This document shows, in pieces, positions 8,097 to 14,633 of a DNA stretch of 23,279 nucleotides; positions within the stretch are counted from its first letter, which is position 1; every line of letters begins with the position of its first letter. Both the position numbers and the translations under genes were made by a program. The notes under the pieces are model-generated. The model was not told the DNA's origin. It ran no database searches and saw nothing but the letters and a program-made list of their open reading frames with translations. Source of the DNA: Bacilli bacterium (lineage in GTDB: Bacteria > Bacillota_I > Bacilli_A > RF39 > UBA660); contig JAQVNR010000006.1 of the NCBI GenBank assembly GCA_028703035.1, positions 7,301 through 30,579 of the forward strand. Reading direction: 5' to 3'.

Positions 8097-9479
8097 ATGA
8101 AAAAAACAATAAAAGTATTAATAATTAGTTTATTTGTAAGTATCTTAGGAGTGATAAATACATCAGCTGCGTCACTTTCATTTGATGGCGATGAAAATAT
8201 TGATGGTGGAGCTACTGGCACCAACGAGATTAATATTACTGTTGGAGACGATGAAGAAATAAAGTCAGTTGAGTTTACGGTGTCGACAACTAATTCTAGT
8301 TTAATATCAATGAACTTAAAGAAAAACTTATCATTAGGAGGAAATGTTAGTTTAAGTAAAACTATTTTAAGTCCAGCAGGAGATGGATTCTTTTCTAGCG
8401 GAACTATTGCTACATTATCAATTAAAAACAATAATATTTTATCATCATCAACTACAACAACAATTAAATTAGAAAACATTGTTTTCAAATATAGTGATGA
8501 TACTCCAAAGGGTGGTATTACATATTCTAAAAATATTACTTTAACATCAACTACAACAACAACAAGTAGAGCCAAAAGTAGTAATGCTAAACTTACCTCG
8601 TTGACACTTTCAGCTGGAACTTTATCACCAGCCTTTAATGGATCAAACACTAGTTATAAAGTTTTAAACTTAAAAGACACAATTAAAAATGTTACAATTT
8701 CTCCTAAATGTGATATGTGTAATATTAAAATTATCTGTGAATCAGGATGTACTAATTATAATAATCAAAATAGACCCGAACTTATTATTGGGAAAAACGT
8801 TTTAAAAATTGAAACCATCAGTGAAGATGGCTCAAATAATAGTGAATACGATTTAATTATTTATCGTGGTGAGACCACTGATAATTCAACATTCTTAGAA
8901 GAATTGGAAATTGAAGACTTTAAAATAAGTGAGGCTTTTGATAAAGAAAACTTAGATTATACTTTAACAGTACCAAATGATACAACATTTTTAAATATTA
9001 TTGCTACTCCCGAAGATGATGCAGCAACTATAGAAATAAAAGGGGCTGATGATCTTCAAGTTGGTGAAAACGTTGTTACAATTACTATTACATCTTCAGA
9101 AACTAAAGATAAAAAGATATATAATATAACAGTAACAAGATTAGATATTGATGAGGTAATGACTACAACATCACCAGTTGAGCCAACTTCTAAAAATAAT
9201 AATACTTTATTAATAATTATTATAACATTAATTAGCTTAGCTATTATAGCAACAGCAGGATACTTTATTTTTAGAAAGAAAAAACCTAAAAATGGTAAAA
9301 AAGATAAAATAGCAAAAGATGGAAAAATAAAGATGCCAGAAGTTAAAGCTGAAATCGAAGTAAAAGAAGACGACATAATTAATGATTTAAATATAACTGT
9401 TGCTAAAACTAAACCTACAGTTGATGAGGCACTTGCTGATTTAATGACAACAAAAGAAATCATTTTTAAAGAAGAATAA
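8097..9479 (+). CDS. Membrane-anchored surface protein with cohesin-like and two cadherin-like domains
   Basis: The 460-residue product has a signal peptide (KKTIKVLIISLFVSILGV, cleavage near Ala24-Ala25), a beta-rich region at ~26-150 resembling a cohesin-like fold, and a Thr/Ser linker (~150-163). Two cadherin-like beta-sandwich repeats follow (~164-258 and ~264-349), both with the typical pattern L-x-x-L-x-x-(L/I) ... F-x-x-x-x-x-x-Y-x-(V/L). Then come a second linker, one transmembrane helix (~370-393) and a 67-residue charged cytoplasmic tail. The first cadherin-like repeat contains four clustered cysteines (205, 208, 214, 218). The likely role is a cell-surface scaffold or adhesion protein; no catalytic motif is seen. 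It is followed after 38 bp by the phosphodiesterase gene. Confidence 0.75.
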   Translation: MKKTIKVLIISLFVSILGVINTSAASLSFDGDENIDGGATGTNEINITVGDDEEIKSVEFTVSTTNSSLISMNLKKNLSLGGNVSLSKTILSPAGDGFFSSGTIATLSIKNNNILSSSTTTTIKLENIVFKYSDDTPKGGITYSKNITLTSTTTTTSRAKSSNAKLTSLTLSAGTLSPAFNGSNTSYKVLNLKDTIKNVTISPKCDMCNIKIICESGCTNYNNQNRPELIIGKNVLKIETISEDGSNNSEYDLIIYRGETTDNSTFLEELEIEDFKISEAFDKENLDYTLTVPNDTTFLNIIATPEDDAATIEIKGADDLQVGENVVTITITSSETKDKKIYNITVTRLDIDEVMTTTSPVEPTSKNNNTLLIIIITLISLAIIATAGYFIFRKKKPKNGKKDKIAKDGKIKMPEVKAEIEVKEDDIINDLNITVAKTKPTVDEALADLMTTKEIIFKEE

Positions 9480-9485
9480 TTAGGG

Positions 9486-9510
9486 CCACTTAATATAATA
9501 TATTAGGTGG
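9486..9510 (+). promoter_or_regulatory. Hairpin sequestering the GDPD ribosome binding site
   Basis: Bases 9486-9496 pair with 9500-9510 (11 bp, one G-T pair, 3-nt loop). The 3' arm contains the whole Shine-Dalgarno AGGTGG (9505-9510), 7 nt from the ATG at 9518. The stem starts 6 nt after the stop of the upstream gene, so a terminating ribosome could open it. It could instead serve as a weak terminator, but the following sequence is not a clean T-run. Confidence 0.5.
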
Positions 9511-9517
9511 TTATTTT

Positions 9518-10141
9518 ATGAAGTTTATTGCTCATCGAGGTTTATATGATGAAAAAATAGGTGAAAACACATTATCTGCAATAGATAATGCTTTTAATAA
9601 TGGCTTTTATGGAGTAGAGGTTGATTTACGAAAAACAAAAGATAATAAAGTAATTTTAATTCATGACTCATTTATTTCTAGAGTAAGTGATGGTTTTGGG
9701 CTTGTTAAGAATTTAACCTACAATGAGCTACTTAAATATAATTTTGGTAAAAAAACAAAAGAAAGAATACCTCTTTTAAATGATGTAATTAATAAATATC
9801 ATAATTGGTTTTTCTTACTTGAATTAAAAGAGAAGATAAATATTGAAGAGTTAAATCTTAATAATAAGAATACTTATTATCTTAGTAGTTTTAATCAAGC
9901 ATTTTTAAATAATATCCCCAAAAGTAATAAGTATAAAAAAGGAATTATTAATTATGTTTATAATACAAATATTAATTTAAAAGAATATGACTTTATTATG
10001 GTACTTGATTCTTTTATTACCGATAAAGTTTTTGAATATTATGAAAAACATAATATTGAAGTTATTATTTATGGAGTAGGTAATAAAATTAATTTAAATT
10101 TAAGTGAAAATAATCGTCAAAAAGTTAAATATGTTATTTAA
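9518..10141 (+). CDS. Glycerophosphodiester phosphodiesterase family protein (GDPD)
   Basis: GDPD enzymes hydrolyse glycerophosphodiesters to glycerol-3-phosphate and an alcohol, recycling phospholipid head groups. The 207-residue product has the family's catalytic motifs: AHRG at residues ~5-8, GENT, GVEVDLR and LIHD near residue 50, followed by LLELK. This supplies both catalytic His and the metal-binding Glu/Asp residues. It lacks a signal peptide, so it is probably cytoplasmic, and is somewhat shorter than typical UgpQ (~240), with a trimmed TIM-barrel C-terminal half. Its stop codon overlaps the end of a convergent NUDIX remnant; the full NUDIX gene is now 3.1 kb away at 13255-13668. Confidence 0.88.
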   Translation: MKFIAHRGLYDEKIGENTLSAIDNAFNNGFYGVEVDLRKTKDNKVILIHDSFISRVSDGFGLVKNLTYNELLKYNFGKKTKERIPLLNDVINKYHNWFFLLELKEKINIEELNLNNKNTYYLSSFNQAFLNNIPKSNKYKKGIINYVYNTNINLKEYDFIMVLDSFITDKVFEYYEKHNIEVIIYGVGNKINLNLSENNRQKVKYVI

Positions 10142-10183
10142 TCTTATTATATGCTTTTAAAATCATATCTTTTGCCATTATAT
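10071..10183. repeat. 113-bp direct repeat, copy 1 (GDPD/NUDIX 3' junction)
   Basis: This copy is identical to 13192-13304 except for one base. It covers the last ~70 bp of the GDPD gene and, on the other strand, the last 16 codons plus part of a codon of the NUDIX gene. The pair brackets the TS-like/fusion cassette. Confidence 0.95.
10134..10183 (-). pseudogene. NUDIX gene 3' fragment
   Basis: On the minus strand this encodes MAKDMILKAYNKIK and a stop, identical to the C terminus of the intact NUDIX protein at 13255-13668. Upstream of it the similarity ends abruptly at about 10184. It is a leftover of the duplicated convergent gene junction. Confidence 0.9.
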
Positions 10184-10237
10184 TTATATTGTGCATTTAA
10201 CTTTTTAGGCAAATTTTTACTTAAAAACAAAAAAACA

Positions 10238-10246
10238 TGTTATAAT
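10238..10246 (+). promoter_or_regulatory. Extended -10 promoter of the TS-like cassette
   Basis: TGtTATAAT gives a perfect -10 hexamer at 10241-10246 with a TGn extension. TTTACT at 10216-10221 is a weak -35 at 19 bp. It lies just inside the left direct repeat, so the cassette brings its own promoter. Confidence 0.55.
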
Positions 10247-10314
10247 ATTTTGAAACGAGAATAATTTGGGGAATAAGTTTTTAAAAATCAAATTTTATTA
10301 TGGGAGGTTTTAGA

Positions 10315-11232
10315 ATGGAAATTGATTATAGTCCTTATATTGAACGTACTCCAGATGGACAATACAAAAATTTAATTCGTGAAATATTAGAAAAAGGTAC
10401 TATTAATCCGTCAAGAATGACGGATAAAAATGGTAATAATATAAATACCATTGAATTATTAGGTGCTAACCCAATTAGATTTAATATTTTAGAAAATGGC
10501 GCACCATTTATTACAGAACGAAGTATTGAATCTTTTTGGGAATCACCAATAGGAGAGTTATTTGGTTTTATTAACGGAGCCAGAACTCAAGAAGAATTAG
10601 AAGCCTTTGGTTGTAAATGGTGGAAATACTGGGTAACAGAAAAAAAATGTGAAAAAAGAGGATTAGAAACAGGAGATTTAGGACCTGGTTCATATGGAGC
10701 AGCATTTGCTAATTTTCCCACCGCTGATGGTGGATCATTTAATCAATTTGCGGAAATTATTAAACAAATGAAAGAAAATCCGGAACTTAAAACCCATATT
10801 ATCACACCTTTTATACCACAATATACAATTAGAAATACTGATCATCAACAAAAAGTTGTAGTTGTGCCTTGTCACGGTTTGATCCATTTCCAAATAATTC
10901 AAAATCGACTTTCAATGTTAATGTTTCAAAGAAGTTGCGACGTTTTAATTGGTTGTGCTAGTAACTGGGCTCAATATACTGCTTTATTATTAGCAATGGC
11001 GGAAGTTTTAGATTTGATACCACATGAATTTATTCACTCTATTTCTAATGCTCATATTTATGAAAATCAATTACCGTGGGTTGATGAAATACTAAGTAGA
11101 GAATCTAAGCCTTTCCCAACACTTAAATTAGTTAAAAAACATAAAAATATCTTTGATTATCGAAGTTCAGATTTTGAGCTTAGTGATTACAAAGCTGGAG
11201 ACCCAATCAAAGATATACCAGTAGGAGTGTAA
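10315..11232 (+). CDS. Divergent thymidylate-synthase-superfamily protein
   Basis: This 305-residue protein aligns along its length with ThyA. Visible matches are Glu81 (GELFGF), GDLGPGSYG at 120-128, the nucleophile Cys186-His187 (VPCHG), QRSCD at 205-209, Asn217 in the position that reads the uracil ring, and His247/Tyr249 (AHIYEN). However, the ThyA segment SRRIIVSAWN, whose two Arg bind the nucleotide 5'-phosphate across the dimer, reads LKTHIITPFI here, and WFL is replaced by FGF. A pyrimidine C5 reaction is likely, but the exact substrate (dUMP, another uridine nucleotide, or a linked one) and the methyl or hydroxymethyl outcome are unknown. The ATG at 10315 has GGGAGG 7 nt upstream. 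The fusion gene starts 2 nt after the stop. Confidence 0.75.
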   Translation: MEIDYSPYIERTPDGQYKNLIREILEKGTINPSRMTDKNGNNINTIELLGANPIRFNILENGAPFITERSIESFWESPIGELFGFINGARTQEELEAFGCKWWKYWVTEKKCEKRGLETGDLGPGSYGAAFANFPTADGGSFNQFAEIIKQMKENPELKTHIITPFIPQYTIRNTDHQQKVVVVPCHGLIHFQIIQNRLSMLMFQRSCDVLIGCASNWAQYTALLLAMAEVLDLIPHEFIHSISNAHIYENQLPWVDEILSRESKPFPTLKLVKKHKNIFDYRSSDFELSDYKAGDPIKDIPVGV

Positions 11233-11234
11233 TT

Positions 11235-12689
11235 ATGTTAGATGCAAAAACTTTACAAATATTAGAAAATGCTCGAAAAAGCGGAAAAATAATTGGTCTA
11301 GTACAAGGCTCTTGGGATTTATTTCATGTTGGACATTTGAAATATATTAGAAAAGCAATGAGAAGATGTGATTTTTTAGTTATTGGTATGGATAGTGATG
11401 AAAAAATTCGTAAACGAAAAGGCCCGGGAAGACCTATAATTCCTGAAGTTGAAAGACGAGAAATGTTAGAAGAACTCGGTTTTGCTGATATTGTAGTTAC
11501 AAAAGGCCCAGATGAACCTAAATGGGGGTTAATAAGAGCAGTTAGACCAGATGTTTTAATAGCCATTAGTGAAAATTATAAATTAGATGATATTCCAAAA
11601 TTAGAAAGTATTTGTGGTAGAGTGGAAATATTACCACGTCAATCAGAAAGTTCAACTTCAGATGCAGTTAGAAAAGCTCAAATTGCTTCTAAAACCGAAA
11701 GATTAGATGAACGAGTTTTAAAAGTAGTAGAAGATATGAAAATAAGAAATGGTTTGACAGAAGAAATGAATGAACCGTTGTCTTTACTATTTGAACATTT
11801 AAAATATTCTACTGATTGGATTAATCCAGTTTCGGCTACTTGCTTTGTAAATGGCAAATGGTATGTTGGAAATAATAAGGTTGATAAATCAATTCCAAAA
11901 TATGACTTAAATAATCGAACTGAACTGTTTTACAGTACAACTGAGCATGCTGAGATAAATTTACTTAAACAACTAGATAACGTTACAGTTATTGATACAC
12001 CGGTTTGGGTAACTCTGTTTCCATGTGATACTTGTATGAAAGTTTTAAATGATAAAGGTGTTAAACAAATATATTACCTAGAAGATCATCCAGAAAGAAA
12101 TTGGAGCAAAAGATCGCATCTTAAAGCCTTAGAATATGGAATATCAACAACTCCAATACTTACATCACCTGCGCTAGATGTTGATAATAATATTGAATGT
12201 AGTCTTTCGCTAGATTCAAATTATAAATATGTTAGTCCGTTAAATGTTCGTGCTCAAGAACAGCTAGATATTATGATAAGACAAGAGGCTGATGGCATTG
12301 ATCCATTAGATCCAAAAGTATTAGCTAATGATATTTTGTTTTGGACTGATTTTTGGTATGTTACCAAAAATAAATTTCCAATTAAAGGTGCGGAATATCA
12401 AATTTTAATTTCAGCTTATAATCCAGTGTATAAATTAGAAGATATGTCTTTAGAAATGTGGATAGATTTAATGAGTGTTTGGATGAAGTTAATCAATGAT
12501 TATCAAATACCAGGAGGAGCATTAGGTTTTAGATTTGGAGAAACACTTTATTCTGGGGCATCATTAAAAAGAATTCATGCTCATTTAATTAAACCTATGC
12601 AAGGTGAAAAATCAAAATTTACTATTGGAGGAAATAAAGAATTAAGACAAGGATTAGTATTACGTTTAAAACCTAAAACCAATAATTAA
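11235..12689 (+). CDS. Three-domain fusion: nucleotidyltransferase, dCMP-deaminase-like, HIT-like
   Basis: The product has 484 residues. Residues ~15-150 form a HldE/TagD-like nucleotidyltransferase: GSWDLFHVGH at 25-34 (HxGH at 31-34), then RQSESSTSDAVRK at 135-147 in place of the usual STSxxI motif. Residues ~180-305 form a zinc deaminase of the dCMP type, with HAE at 238-240 and PCDTC at 263-267. Residues ~355-484 look HIT/Ap4A-phosphorylase-like, with SGASLKRIHAHLI at 440-452: the nucleophile-type His448 and His450 are present, but the first His of the triad is Arg446 or Ile447. AGGAG lies 7 nt before the ATG, inside the end of the TS-like gene, so the two are coupled. Joint action on a pyrimidine nucleotide is inferred; the pathway is not recognised. 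Confidence 0.75.
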   Translation: MLDAKTLQILENARKSGKIIGLVQGSWDLFHVGHLKYIRKAMRRCDFLVIGMDSDEKIRKRKGPGRPIIPEVERREMLEELGFADIVVTKGPDEPKWGLIRAVRPDVLIAISENYKLDDIPKLESICGRVEILPRQSESSTSDAVRKAQIASKTERLDERVLKVVEDMKIRNGLTEEMNEPLSLLFEHLKYSTDWINPVSATCFVNGKWYVGNNKVDKSIPKYDLNNRTELFYSTTEHAEINLLKQLDNVTVIDTPVWVTLFPCDTCMKVLNDKGVKQIYYLEDHPERNWSKRSHLKALEYGISTTPILTSPALDVDNNIECSLSLDSNYKYVSPLNVRAQEQLDIMIRQEADGIDPLDPKVLANDILFWTDFWYVTKNKFPIKGAEYQILISAYNPVYKLEDMSLEMWIDLMSVWMKLINDYQIPGGALGFRFGETLYSGASLKRIHAHLIKPMQGEKSKFTIGGNKELRQGLVLRLKPKTNN

Positions 12690-12743
12690 ATGTCGCTGTT
12701 CACCCAAATGGTTACTGAGATATATAAATTGAGTTATAATACA

Positions 12744-12850
12744 ATTGCTAGACATAAATGAGAAATTAGAAAGATAGTATTTAACTAACTATTTCAATTT
12801 ATGTCTAGCAATATAAATTTCTTAGAAATAGTTAGTTAAATACTATTTTT
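12744..12850. repeat. Interleaved inverted repeats (A-C-B-A'-C'-B')
   Basis: A, ATTGCTAGACATAAAT (12744-12759), is perfectly complementary to A' at 12797-12812. B (12774-12795) is perfectly complementary over 22 bp to B' at 12825-12846, and 26 bp if one G-T pair is allowed. A short C pair, AGAAATT (12761-12767) and AATTTCT (12816-12822), lies between. The order is interleaved, so the arms cannot all nest; A/A' and B/B' have pseudoknot topology. The B hairpin is followed by a run of six T (12846-12851) and could also terminate the cassette transcript. Confidence 0.85.
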
Positions 12851-12853
12851 TAT

Positions 12854-13078
12854 ATGACATTAGAAGAACTAAAAAACATCGTTAAAACAAAAAGTATAGA
12901 ATCAACGACTACTGGAGAAACAATATACTACTTTTCAAGCTTATTATGTAATATCTCATTACTTCCTGAAGTAATAAGAGAATATTGGTAAATAGAAAAC
13001 AATTAGAAGGCACTTAATAATTTACAAATTATACAAAAAGGAGCGCTAGCACTACTGTCTAGAGTTAAGAAAATGTAT
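12854..13078 (+). pseudogene. Decayed ISAs1-type transposase C-terminal fragment
   Basis: From ATG 12854, 45 codons read TLEELKNIVKTKSIEST... and include TTGETIYYFSSL and IREYW. These resemble the ISAs1 family block T-x-E-x-x-YYISSL ... IRxHWxIEN. A stop falls right after the Trp, followed in the same frame by IEN and another stop. Further pieces with several frameshifts continue to about 13078. No left half of the gene is present. It is a transposase relic next to the interleaved repeats. The family assignment rests on these short motifs only. Confidence 0.5.
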
Positions 13079-13105
13079 TTCTTTTATTACTGATAAAGTT
13101 TTTGA
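13079..13105. repeat. 27-bp second match to the GDPD gene
   Basis: These 27 bp match 10009-10035 of the GDPD gene with one mismatch. The offset is 3,070 bp, while that of the 113-bp repeat is 3,121 bp, so 51 extra or replaced bases lie between them in this copy. The original duplication was therefore probably longer than 113 bp. Confidence 0.7.
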
Positions 13106-13191
13106 TCGAAAAAGAAATTTTAAAAAATATTGGAAATACTAATAAATCTCAATATGTTTTAAAATAGCTCGTTCACTTTAAATTAATTATA

Positions 13192-13304
13192 ATGGAGTAG
13201 GTAATAAAATTAATTTAAATTTAAGTGAAAATAATCGTCTAAAAGTTAAATATGTTATTTAATCTTATTATATGCTTTTAAAATCATATCTTTTGCCATT
13301 ATAT
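13192..13304. repeat. 113-bp direct repeat, copy 2 (GDPD/NUDIX 3' junction)
   Basis: This is the same as 10071-10183 with one mismatch. Here the NUDIX gene continues intact while the GDPD part is only the last codons with its stop (to 13262). The two genes' stop codons overlap by 8 bp, which shows the original convergent arrangement. Confidence 0.95.
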
Positions 13305-13668
13305 CTAAGTTATTTATATCTTTAATAGGTATGAGTTTTATTTCATAATAATTATTCTTAGAGCATTTTTCTAATTCTTCGCCACCTAAAGTAGGTATTC
13401 CGGAAATAATTTCCGAATGAAAAAAATGAGCTATAGTTTCTTCGTTTTCAATTTTACCAAGATAGCCGATAATTTTTATATCTACTGAAAGTTCTTCTTT
13501 TATTTCTCTTAAAGCACATTCTGTTAATTCTTCATTATTTTCAATACCACCACCGGGTATAACATAATATTCTTTAAAAGTTCCTTCTTCTTTAAGTCTT
13601 CTTCTAAACATTGTATAGACGTTTCCATCTTCGATAATAATGCTTCTAGCACTAATTCTTTTATTCAT
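13255..13668 (-). CDS. NUDIX hydrolase
   Basis: NUDIX enzymes hydrolyse nucleoside diphosphates linked to another group X. The 137-residue product contains a near-complete Nudix box (consensus GX5EX7REUXEEXGU) starting at PGGGIENNEE and continuing ALREIKEELS. The Gly after EE is replaced by Ser, which is tolerated in many members. The C terminus ends KAYNKIK. The substrate cannot be told; small stand-alone NUDIX proteins often clean up damaged nucleotides. AGAGGA lies just upstream of the ATG at 13668. The gene originally converged on the GDPD gene; the accessory cassette now separates them. Confidence 0.9.
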   Translation of the reverse strand: MNKRISARSIIIEDGNVYTMFRRRLKEEGTFKEYYVIPGGGIENNEELTECALREIKEELSVDIKIIGYLGKIENEETIAHFFHSEIISGIPTLGGEELEKCSKNNYYEIKLIPIKDINNLDIMAKDMILKAYNKIK

Positions 13669-13690
13669 ATATCCTCTTTTTTCTAACTTA

Positions 13691-13699
13691 AGTATAACA
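13691..13699 (-). promoter_or_regulatory. Extended -10 promoter of the NUDIX gene
   Basis: On the minus strand TGtTATACT lies 23 bp upstream of the start codon. The -35 region (TGTCTC at 17 bp) is poor, as often with extended -10 promoters. Confidence 0.45.
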
Positions 13700-13840
13700 T
13701 AATTTAAAAAATTGAGACATTATTACAAGTTAACTACTTTAAATTTTTTGTCTAAAAAAACAATTGCTTTTATAGACTTTACATGGTAGCATATAAAAAT
13801 AAGAAGGGATCCACACCTTGTGGAAAAGGTATTTTAAGTA

Positions 13841-14218
13841 ATGCAAAATAATTTTATTAATCCTGGTGATATAGAAAAAAGAGAAATCATTATACTTCCA
13901 AGAAATGAACAAAGGCATCGAGAATCAATCATTTATTTATTGGATTTATTAAAAACAAATGGTATTGACATCCCAGATGAGAGCTTGAAAGATTACTTGG
14001 ACAAAAGATTTTTTGATTCAGAGCTAGGAGAAGAGAAAAATATGAATGTTTATATGAAAAATGATAATGTCCACCGCTCAGTAATCAGTTTCTTAAATAA
14101 ACTACTCCAATCAAATAATATAGATATTACTGATGAGAGTCAAAAAGACTATTTATCAAACATTCATATTTATGATTGTCAGTGGAAAGATTATAGAAAG
14201 GAGTCAGGGGGAAGATAA
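13841..14218 (+). CDS. Unknown protein with an internal duplication
   Basis: I do not recognise this 125-residue protein. It contains two copies of a ~34-residue unit: residues ~26-59 (HRESIIYLLDLLKTNGIDI then PDESLKDYLD) and ~77-110 (VHRSVISFLNKLLQSNNIDI then TDESQKDYL). Each looks like a long helix, a turn and a short helix. It has no signal peptide or membrane segment and is rich in charged residues. AAAGGT lies 10 nt upstream of the ATG. The TAA stop shares its last base with the ATG of the next gene (TAATG), so the two are translationally coupled and probably work together. No promoter of good quality is visible in 13700-13840. Confidence 0.65.
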   Translation: MQNNFINPGDIEKREIIILPRNEQRHRESIIYLLDLLKTNGIDIPDESLKDYLDKRFFDSELGEEKNMNVYMKNDNVHRSVISFLNKLLQSNNIDITDESQKDYLSNIHIYDCQWKDYRKESGGR

Positions 14219-14616
14219 TGGGAAATGGAAATGATACAGTCCATAGTAGTTCATCTTATGATGTTGATAATCCGGGTCCAGATACCGTAAGTCAAACAAA
14301 TTATCATTCTAACGGATCAGTACACCAATATGATTCAAAAGACGGTGACTGGGGAACCCATGGTCATTCAGTCTATGATAGTGGCAAAGATCACTACAAT
14401 GGGAACTCATCGTATGATAGAAGTGTAGACGATCCAAAAAGCGAAGGTAGAAGTTGGAATGATAGACGCATGTTCTTAGAGTTTTTTAGTGAATTATCAT
14501 TTGCTGAATTACAACAAATTGAATCTTTATCAACTAATGAATATGTTAAGCGTTCTGCAAGGCACTTTATGCAAAGTAATTGTGGTAACGATATGAATCG
14601 TGGATTAGGTTTATAA
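14218..14616 (+). CDS. Unknown Ser/Asp/His/Gly-rich small protein
   Basis: This 132-residue protein is not recognised. Residues ~1-80 are low in hydrophobics and rich in Ser, Asp, His, Tyr, Asn and Gly (for example NGSVHQYDSKDGDWGTHGHS), so probably disordered. Residues ~84-125 (RRMFLEFFSELSFAELQQIE...) look like a compact helical segment with a single Cys near the end. There is no signal peptide. It starts on the last base of the preceding stop codon, with GGAG (14202-14215 region) upstream, and ends just before a strong terminator, so the two genes form a closed bicistron. The layout of a disordered region plus a small helical domain gives no safe clue to function. Confidence 0.6.
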   Translation: MGNGNDTVHSSSSYDVDNPGPDTVSQTNYHSNGSVHQYDSKDGDWGTHGHSVYDSGKDHYNGNSSYDRSVDDPKSEGRSWNDRRMFLEFFSELSFAELQQIESLSTNEYVKRSARHFMQSNCGNDMNRGLGL

Positions 14617-14633
14617 ACTAAATCACAACTTTG

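Noticed and set aside
8075..8650. Open frame of 191 codons opposite the surface-protein gene
   Set aside because: A shadow of the coding strand with low-complexity Val/Leu/Phe composition; the plus-strand gene has signal peptide, domains, promoter and ribosome binding site.
13811..13823. Small hairpin CCACACCTTGTGG before the 125-residue unknown gene
   Set aside because: A 5-bp stem with 3-nt loop and no T-run; too small to support a regulatory claim.
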